Assembly (NCBI RefSeq): GCF_001373415.1
Contig: NZ_CDSE01000044.1
Coordinates: forward strand, 1 to 64,000
Origin: Paenibacillus dakarensis
Lineage (GTDB): Bacteria > Bacillota > Bacilli > Paenibacillales > Paenibacillaceae
Reading direction: 5' to 3'
DNA: 64,000 nt
Of the stretch, positions 9,396 through 18,284 are shown piece after piece. The translations under genes were made by a program, and so were the position numbers. A model generated the notes under the pieces. It was not told the DNA's origin. It saw nothing but the letters and a program-made list of their open reading frames with translations, and did no database searches. Position 1 is the first letter of the stretch, and every line of letters starts with the position of its first letter.

Positions 9396-11699
9396 ATGAG
9401 CGACTATCACACCCATGGTCTGGAGCAGTTGATTTCGGAAGGAAGCGCATATAGGTCATTGTATGAGAATATTCCTGAGGCAATTTATATAGTGGATACT
9501 CAAGGCATGTATGTTGATGCCAACAGCTACAATGAGCGAGTCACTGGCTATAGCAGGGAAGAATTTATTAATCTTCCGAAAGATGCGTTGTTTTATGAAG
9601 AAGATTTTATTAATCGAAATTTTTATATGGATAAGGCGTTGTCAGGTCAATCTCAAACGTTTGAGATCCAGCTTAAGCATAAGGATGGCCACATTCGGGA
9701 TACCCGTATCACTTATGTACCCATTGAGATTGATAATAAAATCGTCGGTGTTTATGGTATAGCGAAAGATATTACAGATAAGAAAAGGACTGAACAGTAT
9801 CTCCGTGATCGAGAGAGAACCCTTAGGATCATTACGGAGCATTCCCTTGATTTTATTTCCATACAAGAAGCAAGTGAAGAATTAACATATACCTTCGTTT
9901 CACCTTCTTGCACACTGTTACTCGGCTATTCTCCTGAAGAAATGATAGGCAAAGGCGCATTTGACTATTTCCATAAAGACGATATTCCAATAATAAAAGA
10001 CTATCTTGAAAACTTGGCTGCTAATGAATGGTGTACCGCGTCATACCGGCTGAAGCACAAGGAAGGACACTATATCTGGTTCGAGAGTACAGGGATGTTC
10101 ACTTACGACGAAGATGGAAAGCTGAACGAAGTTGTAACCATAGCGAGGGATATTACAGAACAAAGAGAAGCAAGAAACCGGTTGGAGGAAAGTGAGCAAA
10201 GGTATAAATCTCTTTTTGAATACAATCCTTCAAGCGTATACTCTCTGGATATGGAAGGGAAATTACTCTCTGTAAACGAACAATTCGTAGAATTAACAGG
10301 ATACACGGAACAAGATCTGCGGGCCGGTTCCTATAAGAAGTCCTTCCTGCTTACAGATGAGACAAAGAAGAAATCAGATTATTATTTAGAACTCGCGAAG
10401 CAAGGTAAACCTCAATCTTATGAGAGTAAACTCATAACCAAGGATGGAATAGAACGATGCATTCATGTTACCAATATTCCGATTGTCGTTAACGAGCAAT
10501 TGGCAGGTGTGTACGGAGTCGTGATGGATGTTACAGATGAGAAGCTGTATCTTAATCAGATTGAGACACTGAGCAGCCGCAACAGCATGATTTTGAACGC
10601 GGTATCTGACGGGATATTTGGCTTGAATGATAAAGGGGAGGCCATATTTATTAATCCGGCAGGAGCACGGATGCTTGGTTATACCCAGGATGAGATTGCA
10701 GGAATCAATGCGCACGAATATATTCACTATACACACGCGGACGGATCCCATTATGATGTTTCAGATTGCCCGATTCATAAAACTATTCGTGATGGCAAGT
10801 TCCGTGCTGTTCAAGAAGATATATTTTGGAAAAAGGACGGCTCCAGTTTCCTTGTCTCCTATCAGGTTAATCCGATTTTCGATGAAGATAAAATCATTGG
10901 TGCTGTTGTCGTATTCAATGATATTACAACAGAGAGAGAGATTATACGGGCAAAAGAGTATGCTGAGCGAACGGCTGAAGCCAAATCGGAATTCCTGAAT
11001 ATGATGAGCCACGAAATCCGGACTCCTATGAATGGGATGATCGGTATGGCGGATCTGTTACTGGACAGCGATTTGAATGAGGAGCAGAGGAATTACGCGG
11101 ATATTCTCAAGACCAGTTCGGAAATTCTGCTCGCCATTTTGAATGATATTCTTGACCTCAGTAAAATGGAAGCGGGCAAGATGAATTTAAAGCAGGATGT
11201 ATTTGACTTGCCTGAATTGGTACATGCAGTTACAGAATTATTCCTGCCGCAAGCGTCAAAGAAAGGATTGAAATTTACTACGGTAATCGAAGACGGGCTT
11301 CCGGACCAGATTATCGGCGATCCGGTTCGCTTAAGACAAGTGCTGGTGAATTTATTGGGAAATGCCATTAAATTTACAGAGCAGGGAGAAGTGGTATTAA
11401 CGATATCACCCGTGCCGGTAAGAGCAGATAGTAACCATTTAATATTGGAGTTTTCTGTTGCTGATACCGGAATAGGAATCCCAGATGCGAAGATGGATCA
11501 ATTATTCAAAAGCTTTTCCCAACTTCATCCTAACTTTAGCCGTAAATACGGCGGGACAGGACTCGGGCTTTCAATTTGCAAACAGCTCATTGAGCTGATG
11601 GGGAGTTCTATTTCTGTTGAGAGTACAGAAGGAAAGGGCTCTGTATTCAAATTTGTATTGCTGACCCAGTCTGTGTTGGATGATGCATCATGTGTCTAA
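9396..11699 (+). CDS. multi-PAS sensor histidine kinase
   Basis: A soluble hybrid-type sensor kinase without a receiver domain, about 767 residues. Four PAS domains with PAC motifs come first (starting near residues 15, 140, 265 and 390). The HisKA dimerisation domain follows, with phospho-acceptor His539 in MMSHEIRTPMNG. The HATPase domain has the N box near 654 (NLLGNAIKF), G1 near 690 (DTGIGIP) and G2 near 719 (GGTGLGLS). No transmembrane segments are visible. The ATG at 9396 follows GAAGGGAATG; in-frame starts upstream have no clear site. No response regulator gene is adjacent, so it is an orphan kinase. The 340-base gap before it holds the SR1P terminator and AT-rich sequence in which I see no convincing promoter. 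Confidence 0.9.
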   Translation: MSDYHTHGLEQLISEGSAYRSLYENIPEAIYIVDTQGMYVDANSYNERVTGYSREEFINLPKDALFYEEDFINRNFYMDKALSGQSQTFEIQLKHKDGHIRDTRITYVPIEIDNKIVGVYGIAKDITDKKRTEQYLRDRERTLRIITEHSLDFISIQEASEELTYTFVSPSCTLLLGYSPEEMIGKGAFDYFHKDDIPIIKDYLENLAANEWCTASYRLKHKEGHYIWFESTGMFTYDEDGKLNEVVTIARDITEQREARNRLEESEQRYKSLFEYNPSSVYSLDMEGKLLSVNEQFVELTGYTEQDLRAGSYKKSFLLTDETKKKSDYYLELAKQGKPQSYESKLITKDGIERCIHVTNIPIVVNEQLAGVYGVVMDVTDEKLYLNQIETLSSRNSMILNAVSDGIFGLNDKGEAIFINPAGARMLGYTQDEIAGINAHEYIHYTHADGSHYDVSDCPIHKTIRDGKFRAVQEDIFWKKDGSSFLVSYQVNPIFDEDKIIGAVVVFNDITTEREIIRAKEYAERTAEAKSEFLNMMSHEIRTPMNGMIGMADLLLDSDLNEEQRNYADILKTSSEILLAILNDILDLSKMEAGKMNLKQDVFDLPELVHAVTELFLPQASKKGLKFTTVIEDGLPDQIIGDPVRLRQVLVNLLGNAIKFTEQGEVVLTISPVPVRADSNHLILEFSVADTGIGIPDAKMDQLFKSFSQLHPNFSRKYGGTGLGLSICKQLIELMGSSISVESTEGKGSVFKFVLLTQSVLDDASCV

Positions 11700-11706
11700 C
11701 GAATAG

Positions 11707-11754
11707 AAAAAGGCAGTCCTGCTGTAGCGAAAGCAAGCAGAACTGCCTTTTTTG
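11707..11754. terminator. bidirectional terminator between kinase and degV-type gene
   Basis: Stem AAAAAGGCAGT/ACTGCCTTTTT with a long inner GCTG-containing helix lies between two convergent genes. T runs exist on both strands. Confidence 0.85.
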
Positions 11755-11775
11755 TTGATATTATTATATAGAAAC

Positions 11776-12645
11776 TTAAACCGTTTGACTGTTTGGTTTC
11801 TTGGTGTACATTAACCCAACGGTATGCGGACCGCAGTGGCTGCTTATAACGCATCCTGCAGTGGCCAAGCCAACTTGTCTTGCACCTGTCTTTTCTTGGA
11901 GTGCTTTCTGGAGAAAGAGTGCTTCCGATTCAGCCATCGTATGCACAACGATAATAAGGTCGTTATCCATATCCTTGACTTTATCCAGTGCATTATTCAG
12001 CATTTGCTCGAGTGCTTTCTCTTTCTTCCCGCGTACTTTATAAGCCGGCGTCATGCTGCCGTTAACCACTTTAATAACAGGTCTGATCTTGAGCAGACTG
12101 CCGATGAGGTTTTGCATGCCTGAGCAGCGTCCGCCTTTATATAAGTAATCAAGCGTATCAATAACAAATTCGCATTCCACCTGATTAGTATAGCTGTTCA
12201 ACAAGTCGACGATTTGCTTAATCGAAGAGCCTTCCTTGGCAGCTTGGACTGCCTTCATAACCAGAAGACCGATTCCGCAAGAAAGATTGCGTGAATCAAC
12301 TACCGTAACCCTGCCCGCAGGTAATTCCTCAGCTGCGATGATGGCATTTTGGTAAGTTGAAGATAACTCTGATGACAGACTAATGTATACAATATCGTCA
12401 CCCTGTTCAATGGAAGGCGAGAATGCAGCAATAAAGTCAGAAGGTGATGGCGCAGCCGTCTTTGGCAGACTTCCTGTTTCTTCGACCTTGGCATACAGCT
12501 CAACAGGTGTAATATCGATCCCATCACGGAGTGAATCCTCCCCGAAAACAACATACAACGGTACGATTCCAATGTCGTTTTCTTCAATCCATGCAGATGG
12601 TAGATCACAAGTACTGTCAGCAAATATTTTTATTTTCCCAGACAT
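11776..12645 (-). CDS. DegV family fatty-acid-binding protein
   Basis: DegV family proteins bind a fatty acid; the family includes FakB, which presents exogenous fatty acid to the kinase FakA. The typical opening (KIFADSTCDLP) and ligand-site region (TAAPSPSDF, then SSELSSTYQNA) are present. The second domain carries the usual YLYKGGRCSG and RPVIKVVNG motifs. The ATG at 12645 is preferred because AAGGGAG lies six bases upstream; the in-frame ATG at 12651 would touch that site. The length of 289 residues is normal. It follows a J-like protein gene 104 bases upstream on the same strand but may have its own promoter. Confidence 0.92.
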   Translation of the reverse strand: MSGKIKIFADSTCDLPSAWIEENDIGIVPLYVVFGEDSLRDGIDITPVELYAKVEETGSLPKTAAPSPSDFIAAFSPSIEQGDDIVYISLSSELSSTYQNAIIAAEELPAGRVTVVDSRNLSCGIGLLVMKAVQAAKEGSSIKQIVDLLNSYTNQVECEFVIDTLDYLYKGGRCSGMQNLIGSLLKIRPVIKVVNGSMTPAYKVRGKKEKALEQMLNNALDKVKDMDNDLIIVVHTMAESEALFLQKALQEKTGARQVGLATAGCVISSHCGPHTVGLMYTKKPNSQTV

Positions 12646-12748
12646 GAACATCTCCCTTTAACACAATCAAAGTCCTTCTATTATAGCAAGGTTATGCATG
12701 ATTTCAAAGGTTAGAGGAAGGGAGCTTCCAAAAAAAGAATAATGATAA

Positions 12749-13660
12749 TTATTTCGATGCTTCCAAATAACGTGTAATGAATTTAATCGCATTCGCTTCT
12801 TTTTCAGAGCCGTTCCGAATGCCCGCGAACATCTCCTTATTACTGATAGGAAGCTCTTCCGCTAACTGGCTATTGACGATGCTAACAGCATATACCTTTT
12901 CAGTCGTCTCTTCTTCAAGTGTGGTCTTTATAAGCATGTCAGGCGTTACGAGCGATTTAAATTCACCCTCTACCTCAGGATCCAGACTTCTTACCAAGTC
13001 TTGATTACCGACCCAGTCAAAAGCGGATTGGTCCATGATATATAAATCTGCCCGTTCAGTGGCAAGGATGAGCATAGCTTTCTGAAGAAGGGCAGCGTCA
13101 TTCGGATTACCGGTATCCAGTCCGGGGACATAGTTTACACTTACCTTAACCCGCTTCCATTCCGGAAATTGTGCTACGATCGCATCCTCAATCGGTGTAT
13201 AATCTTGACTGCCATCCGGGGTGATATATGAACCTAAGAACATAACAGATAGATCGACCGGCGGGAGCTTGGCCAAGCGTTCCTGCTCTGCGCGGTGGTC
13301 AAGAAAGCTAATTAAGGCATAGATAATAATTCCTATGAGGGCAAGTGTACCAAGGAGATGATATCTATAATAGCGGAAGAAATGTTCTGTCTTCTCAGCT
13401 GCCCCGGCCATACCTTTATATTTACCATATTTCTTTCGGCTTATTTCCTCCAGTGATTTACGCTTCTCCTCATTCAAAATAAAATTGTACGCTTTGGTCA
13501 CCTCAGCAAACCGTTCTTCCACTTCATCAGACTTGTCCGGATTCCGTCGCTGCTCGGACCTAGCTTGGCGCATAAGCAGAGTATAGCGGTCCTCAAGCTC
13601 TTCTGGGGTAGCTGTTTCCGGGATCCCCAGCTTCTCATATGCCTCTTTCATTGTTTCCAT
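12749..13660 (-). CDS. J-domain-like single-pass membrane protein
   Basis: Residues 1-70 resemble a DnaJ J domain (EAYEKLGIPETATPEEL at the start, then RFAEVTKAYNFIL). The HPD tripeptide required to stimulate DnaK is absent; the aligned position reads SEQ. One transmembrane segment follows at about 98-117 (LLGTLALIGIIIYALISF). Residues 130-303 form an outside domain (MFLGSYITPDG, then ADLYIMDQSAFDW) that looks like a fragment of an extracellular solute-binding fold. The ATG at 13660 has GAGGTG eight bases upstream. Function is unknown; chaperone activity is unlikely without HPD. Confidence 0.75.
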   Translation of the reverse strand: METMKEAYEKLGIPETATPEELEDRYTLLMRQARSEQRRNPDKSDEVEERFAEVTKAYNFILNEEKRKSLEEISRKKYGKYKGMAGAAEKTEHFFRYYRYHLLGTLALIGIIIYALISFLDHRAEQERLAKLPPVDLSVMFLGSYITPDGSQDYTPIEDAIVAQFPEWKRVKVSVNYVPGLDTGNPNDAALLQKAMLILATERADLYIMDQSAFDWVGNQDLVRSLDPEVEGEFKSLVTPDMLIKTTLEEETTEKVYAVSIVNSQLAEELPISNKEMFAGIRNGSEKEANAIKFITRYLEASK

Positions 13661-13807
13661 GAATATTTCACCTCTTCATATTCTGTGAGAGTTTCCTAGT
13701 TACCAGTATATAGTGAAGATGCCTCCTGATACAAACGCTATTCCTTGCATAGGATTTTCCAGACAAGCATATGAATAATCATTCCTATTTTTGTGGAGCT
13801 GTACATT

Positions 13808-14404
13808 ATGCAGACAATGCTTAAGTATTTTGTGATCGTGGTTGGGAGCTTTCTGATCGCTGCAGGGACGAATTTTTTTCTCGTGCCTTATAAGGTATTG
13901 GACGGGGGGGTCATAGGGATTGCCCTGATTACCAATTATTTATTAGATATACACATAGGCTTTATGATTATTGTCTGCAGCATTCCTATGTTTATGGCAG
14001 CGTGGCTGCTGAACAAGGAAATCTTCTATAACAGCTTGATGGGTATGCTGATCTCTTCATTTGTTATCGACCTGTTGTCTCCACTCCAGCCATACTTTCA
14101 GCAAAATATCGATATAGGAGCTATTCCAAGCTCCTTGGTTGGAGGGCTGCTCATTGGGACAGGGCTTGGAATCATGCTTCGACATAAGACAAGCACAGGG
14201 GGCACGGATTTACTCGCACACTTTCTTTCAAGGTACATCCCCTTGAATATAGGTGTGATCATCTTATTAATGGATGCCGTGATTATCGGAGTTGGAGGAA
14301 TGCTGTTGTCAACTGACACTCTTAAACTATCCGTATTTACAATTATATCTGGTGGGGTGGCGACCGGTATATGTACACAAAAAAGATGGGTTAGAAGAAA
14401 ATAG
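13808..14404 (+). CDS. YitT family membrane protein (short form)
   Basis: A YitT/DUF161 integral membrane protein of unknown function, with five to six hydrophobic segments and the family signatures FFLVPYKVLDGGVIGIA and RHKTSTGGTDLLA. At about 198 residues it lacks the C-terminal DUF2179 domain found in most YitT proteins (about 280 residues), ending in basic residues after the last membrane segment. The ATG at 13808 has GTGGAG seven to eight bases upstream; an in-frame GTG at 13793 lies inside that site. The next gene, a DUF421 membrane protein, follows after 64 bases and may be co-transcribed. Confidence 0.82.
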   Translation: MQTMLKYFVIVVGSFLIAAGTNFFLVPYKVLDGGVIGIALITNYLLDIHIGFMIIVCSIPMFMAAWLLNKEIFYNSLMGMLISSFVIDLLSPLQPYFQQNIDIGAIPSSLVGGLLIGTGLGIMLRHKTSTGGTDLLAHFLSRYIPLNIGVIILLMDAVIIGVGGMLLSTDTLKLSVFTIISGGVATGICTQKRWVRRK

Positions 14405-14468
14405 GGATAAGAAGCTGCCTTCTAACAAATACTTCATGGGTAGAAGAATATAGAGGAGGCATATCATT

Positions 14469-15338
14469 ATGCAGCAATGGCTGGAAATTGTATTGAGGAC
14501 GTTATGTGCGGTTGTCGTCTTGTTTTTATTAACGAAGATGCTGGGAAAGCGCCAAGTCTCACAGCTATCGTCCTTTGAATATATCACCGGCATAACTATC
14601 GGTAGTTTGACAGCCTACATATCGCTTGATTTAGAGTCCGACTGGTACTTGGGTATTATCGCTGTAGCTGTATGGGCAGCCGTCTCACTTCTCATAGAGC
14701 TCGTACAGATGAAGAGCAAATGGATTCGGGATTTTATTGATTTTAAAGCGACTGTTTTGATTAAGGAAGGGAAGATTCTAGAGGGAAATCTGAAGAAAGA
14801 ACGTCTGACGACAGACGAATTGATGGAACAGCTTCGTAAAAAAAATGTATTTGATATAGCGGATGTAGAATTTGCAATCATGGAATCGAGCGGCGAGATT
14901 AACATCATGCTGGTGAGTGAGAAACAGCCCCTTACACCCAAACATCTTGGAATACAGACGGGGAGCATAAAAGAGCCGCAGACTGTAATTATGGACGGGA
15001 AGGTAATGAGCGGACCGTTAGCCTTATCCGGGAAGAATCAGGAATGGCTGAAGAAAGAGCTTAACAAGAACAAGGTGAAGCCTGAAGAGGTATACCTTGG
15101 ACAGGTTGATTCGAGTGGTCAACTCGTATTGGACCTGTATGATGACAAGATCAGCCTGCCACAAGTACGACAGAAGGCAGCGCTGTTCGCGAATCTGAAA
15201 AAATGTGAAGCGGACCTGGAAATGTTCAGTATGGCGGCAACAACGGAGGAATCAAAGGAGCTTTATGCAAATACAGCTAATCGCTTGCATCAGCTGCTAA
15301 GTGAGGTAAAACCCTTACTCCAGCAAAAAAAGAAGTAA
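14469..15338 (+). CDS. DUF421 (YetF-like) membrane protein
   Basis: A YetF/DUF421 family protein. Three N-terminal membrane segments (to about residue 80) are followed by the conserved cytoplasmic domain (IRDFIDFKATVLIKEGKI, then LRKKNVFDIADVEFAIMESSGEI). The C-terminal region (from about 190) holds a small extra helical domain with lysine-rich end. In Bacillus, relatives of this family are found in spores. A clean AGAGGAGG site precedes the ATG at 14469. It probably forms a two-gene unit with the YitT-type gene upstream. Confidence 0.88.
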   Translation: MQQWLEIVLRTLCAVVVLFLLTKMLGKRQVSQLSSFEYITGITIGSLTAYISLDLESDWYLGIIAVAVWAAVSLLIELVQMKSKWIRDFIDFKATVLIKEGKILEGNLKKERLTTDELMEQLRKKNVFDIADVEFAIMESSGEINIMLVSEKQPLTPKHLGIQTGSIKEPQTVIMDGKVMSGPLALSGKNQEWLKKELNKNKVKPEEVYLGQVDSSGQLVLDLYDDKISLPQVRQKAALFANLKKCEADLEMFSMAATTEESKELYANTANRLHQLLSEVKPLLQQKKK

Positions 15339-15385
15339 ATACAGTTATATTTGCTTTTTTCGGAGAATAGGATATTTTGTGTAGC

Positions 15386-15412
15386 ACAAAGGAGCCGGTG
15401 GCAGCCGACTCC
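15386..15412 (-). terminator. hairpin downstream of holin-like toxin ORF
   Basis: Read on the minus strand, GGAGTCGG and CCGGCTCC pair around a six-base loop and are followed by TTTG. The T tract is short. It would end the short minus-strand transcript that carries the 15507-15590 ORF. Confidence 0.4.
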
Positions 15413-15506
15413 AAAAGACAAAAGCCAGTGTGCAGGAGAGGGTATGGTTTTAGGTGCTTTCATCAACGGATAAGAAATAGATTCAATCAGCCTCCATCAG
15501 AAAGAT

Positions 15507-15590
15507 CTATTTCCTATTGTGAAATTTAAGCATCGATATGACCAGGGTGGCGAACGAAATCATTAAAGTTAACGCTTCATTAACGCCCAT
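15507..15590 (-). CDS. putative holin-like toxin (Hol_Tox), 27 aa
   Basis: A 27-codon ORF beginning MGVNEALTLMISFATLVISM and ending in a basic tail (HNRK). This is the pattern of the short 'putative holin-like toxin' membrane peptides common in Bacillales: an acidic residue near the N-terminus, one hydrophobic helix, a charged C-terminus. AGGAGGTG lies six bases before the ATG, one of the best ribosome binding sites in the window. An A/T-rich -10-like sequence lies about 60 bases upstream on the minus strand, and a hairpin (15474-15513) overlaps the 3' end. Family membership is from recognition of the pattern; an antitoxin RNA is not visible directly. Confidence 0.65.
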   Translation of the reverse strand: MGVNEALTLMISFATLVISMLKFHNRK

Positions 15591-15721
15591 GAATTTCACC
15601 TCCTGTTCTTCCGTCTCCTGCCAGCTGGTCTACTGTAATATATAATATGCCAAATGCTTACATAAAAAGAACCGATTGTACAAAGCGCTTCACGATATGT
15701 TCAAAAAAAATTATGAATATC

Positions 15722-15751
15722 GTCATAATCCATGCACATCATTATTATAAT
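15722..15751 (+). promoter_or_regulatory. candidate promoter of GntR-family regulator gene
   Basis: TATAAT at 15746-15751 with GTCATA about 18 bases upstream. Transcription would start near 15758, which rules out the most upstream in-frame ATG (15732) of the regulator. The leader contains a seven-base stem (AGCCTGT/ACAGGTT) before TCTTTT. Confidence 0.45.
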
Positions 15752-15810
15752 ACAGCCGATAAATCACAGAGGAGCCTGTAACCATAGTCGGGGACAGGTT
15801 TCTTTTGCAT

Positions 15811-15829
15811 GTGATATTATGGATATCAC
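15811..15829 (+). promoter_or_regulatory. inverted repeat overlapping regulator 5' region
   Basis: GTGATATTATGGATATCAC is a seven-base inverted repeat with a five-base centre, lying 35 bases before the likely start of the regulator gene. It could be an autoregulatory operator; this is inference. Confidence 0.35.
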
Positions 15830-15863
15830 TGATATGGATGAGGAAGGCAGGCATGACTACCAG

Positions 15864-17024
15864 ATGGATAAAATATCGGGCAAATTATTTGAACAACTTA
15901 AGGGACAAGTATTGAACATTATTCTGGAGCACGGTTTAAAACCGCATGATCCGCTGCCTTCAGAAGGGGAGCTGGCCAGCCGCTTCGGCGTAAGCCGGAT
16001 GACAGGAAAGCTTGCTCTTCAAGCGCTCCAAGAGGAAGGGATCGTCTATCGTCTGCCGAGAAGAGGGACTTTTTTAGCGGATGTGGATTTGAATGAATTG
16101 AAACAATCGGCAGGTTTTGTGAATGGAATGAAAGGGGCTAAACGTGGAGGCCGCTATATTGCTCTAATCGTACCTGTGATTGATGATTATATCGGCAGTC
16201 TGATTACTTCTGTCGAAAAGGCAGCCAAGGAACAACAATTGGAATTGGTCATTAAAGTTACGGGAGATGAACCTTCAGAGGCTGAAGCTGTACGGAGCTT
16301 ATCCTATCAAAGTGATATTACTGGTATTCTGCTGTTTCCAGTCGACCGTAAAATATGTGGTGATCATCTGCTTCGGTTAAAGCTGATGAAATATCCTATT
16401 ATCATTCTGGACCGTTCGTTTGATGAGATCGGGTTCGACAGCCTATGTCATGATCATTACAAAGGTGCGTATGAAATGACATCTCACTTGCTTCGAACAG
16501 GGCATAGGGAAATCGGATTTATTACAAGTGATATGCATATGGCAAAGAGTCGCGAGGAGCGTTATCAAGGATATATGGATGCAATGCAGGACTGGAAGGT
16601 GGATGTTCAGACTGAACGGGTGTTGTTTTTGAATAAAAATGATGAAATGAATTTAGAGGCATCCATTGATAAACAACAGGCTGTTTGCTCCTTTCTTAGT
16701 ACAAATCACAAGCTGACAGCTATTTTATGCTCAGATGATTTCTTGGCTATGTTGACAATGAAGACTGCGCTTGAGTTAGGATTTAAGCTTCCTGAAGGGC
16801 TGTCGCTTGCAGGGTTTTCCAACCATAAGGTGCTTGAATTTGCGCCTGTAAGCATGACGACTGTAGGACAACCCATGGATAACTTTGGGCAATCGGCTGT
16901 TCAAATGCTTGTTCATCGCCTGAATAATCCGGTGAGTGAACCTGTATCAATCCGATTGAATACGGAACTGATTATCAGGGACTCTACGGTATCCGAAAAT
17001 GAAGGTAATATAGTAACGAAATGA
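15864..17024 (+). CDS. GntR-type DNA-binding / LacI-type sugar-binding transcriptional regulator
   Basis: An AraR-like architecture: an N-terminal GntR winged helix (LPSEGELASRFGVSRMTGKLALQAL, quoted motifs such as PSEGELASRFGVSR) and a C-terminal periplasmic-binding-protein fold of the LacI/GalR kind (from about residue 90; ILDRSFDEIGFDS, then HREIGFITSD). Such proteins repress sugar-use operons and release DNA when a sugar binds. The start is uncertain: in-frame ATGs at 15819, 15834 and 15864 all lack a good ribosome binding site. The last is chosen because the domain begins immediately after it and an inverted repeat covers the first. No sugar operon is adjacent; the downstream gene encodes a secreted stalk protein. 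Confidence 0.82.
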   Translation: MDKISGKLFEQLKGQVLNIILEHGLKPHDPLPSEGELASRFGVSRMTGKLALQALQEEGIVYRLPRRGTFLADVDLNELKQSAGFVNGMKGAKRGGRYIALIVPVIDDYIGSLITSVEKAAKEQQLELVIKVTGDEPSEAEAVRSLSYQSDITGILLFPVDRKICGDHLLRLKLMKYPIIILDRSFDEIGFDSLCHDHYKGAYEMTSHLLRTGHREIGFITSDMHMAKSREERYQGYMDAMQDWKVDVQTERVLFLNKNDEMNLEASIDKQQAVCSFLSTNHKLTAILCSDDFLAMLTMKTALELGFKLPEGLSLAGFSNHKVLEFAPVSMTTVGQPMDNFGQSAVQMLVHRLNNPVSEPVSIRLNTELIIRDSTVSENEGNIVTK

Positions 17025-17118
17025 TTGAAAAATAATGACCATTTTTTATCCCTTTTTCCTAATGAATCAGCTATGATAGAGTCATTAATTAGTGTATTCA
17101 GAAGGGAAATAATTATAA

Positions 17119-18192
17119 ATGAAAAAAGTATTGAGCTCTTTTATTGCCGCTGTCTTAATCTCATCGGCTATTTACATACCTAACACCTCATCAGCTGCTT
17201 CATCCGATGTATTAACAATCAATTTAGACAATCGTATGATTAATTTGGATACAAAAGCAGTCATGAAGAATGAAACTCCATACCTGCCAATCTATTTGAC
17301 GAAGACATGGGCTGGAGTGAAGCTGAACTGGAACCAGAAGAGTAAAGAGGTAACCATCAAAGTCGACGGGAAGACTTACCGCATCAAGAATGGAAGCAAT
17401 GCGGTAGTTGCCGGAGAACAGACGATTACACTGGATAATCCCGTCTACATTGTTAACGGCCGTGTTATGATTCCTTCATCATTGCTGCAGCAAATGACAG
17501 GCGTAAATGTGCAGCTCAATGAAGAATATCGCACTCTCACGATTAATTCCAAAGGGAGGAGCCCAGTTGCCGTAGCGGATACCCGTACGGATATTAAGCT
17601 TTTTGGGAAAAATGTTAAGGATGGGCTTTATCATGGTCTTGAGCTTGAGATAGATGGCAAGCGTCATCTATACAACTGGAAAACTCCACTTGGATGGAAG
17701 GAAGTGCCGGAGCTGCTGGTGAACGATCTGGATCAGGACGGGGAACCTGAGGTGATTGTTTTATTAAATCAAGGATCTGGAACAGGGATTCATGCACAGG
17801 ATGTGCATGTTATCCGCATGAAGGATTTTAAAGAAATACCTGTCGAATCCCAGGAAGAGACCATTAAGAAATGGGTTACGACCGAGCTTAAAAAGGACGG
17901 AGATCTTCTTCAGGTTTCGGTTCATTTGAAAGGAAAGGGCAGCGATGTTAGCCTGCGTATTCCCGGTCTCGAGTTCGTTAATGAATCTGAGATGTGGTTT
18001 GGCGGGGTTATCTATCACAGAGCTCAGAATAACCAATTGATCGCTTCATTGGGCGGTTCAGTATACTTCAGTGGTGTGTATATCGGCAATTTAGATATCA
18101 CGTATGCTTTCGAACAGGGACAGCTTGTAGCGGATAAGCTGGAGTTTACCCCATTTGATGAATACAAACCGTATGTGCAGGAGCAAAACTGA
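17119..18192 (+). CDS. secreted stalk-domain (copper amine oxidase N-terminal-like) protein
   Basis: An exported protein with a cleavable signal peptide (MKKVLSSFIAAVLISSA, cleavage after SSA near residue 27). Residues about 30-140 contain the copper-amine-oxidase N-terminal-like 'stalk' domain with its repeated beta units (LPIYLTKTWAGVKLNW, then NGRVMIPSSLLQQMTG). Residues about 160-345 hold an integrin-like VCBS-type calcium loop (VNDLDQDGEPEVIV) and further beta strands. Such proteins are numerous in Paenibacillus and are thought to be cell-surface modules. It is transcribed alone after the GntR-type regulator gene and ends at a bidirectional terminator. Confidence 0.85.
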   Translation: MKKVLSSFIAAVLISSAIYIPNTSSAASSDVLTINLDNRMINLDTKAVMKNETPYLPIYLTKTWAGVKLNWNQKSKEVTIKVDGKTYRIKNGSNAVVAGEQTITLDNPVYIVNGRVMIPSSLLQQMTGVNVQLNEEYRTLTINSKGRSPVAVADTRTDIKLFGKNVKDGLYHGLELEIDGKRHLYNWKTPLGWKEVPELLVNDLDQDGEPEVIVLLNQGSGTGIHAQDVHVIRMKDFKEIPVESQEETIKKWVTTELKKDGDLLQVSVHLKGKGSDVSLRIPGLEFVNESEMWFGGVIYHRAQNNQLIASLGGSVYFSGVYIGNLDITYAFEQGQLVADKLEFTPFDEYKPYVQEQN

Positions 18193-18232
18193 AGGCACTG
18201 GTTATCTAGATATGAACTGGATGCTGAGAGAG

Positions 18233-18274
18233 AAATAAGAGACAGCCGCGGGTGTGCGGTCTGCCTCTTATTTG
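18233..18274. terminator. bidirectional terminator
   Basis: A long stem (AAATAAGAG plus CAGCCGC pairing with GCGG, CTG and CTCTTATTT) lies between the plus-strand stalk gene and the minus-strand T7SS lipase module. T runs follow on both sides. Confidence 0.85.
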
Positions 18275-18284
18275 TCATGCTGGT

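Noticed and set aside
15320..15360. A terminator directly after the DUF421 gene
   Set aside because: The A-rich end of the gene and following T run could pair, but the stem is almost all A-T and I could not define a convincing hairpin.
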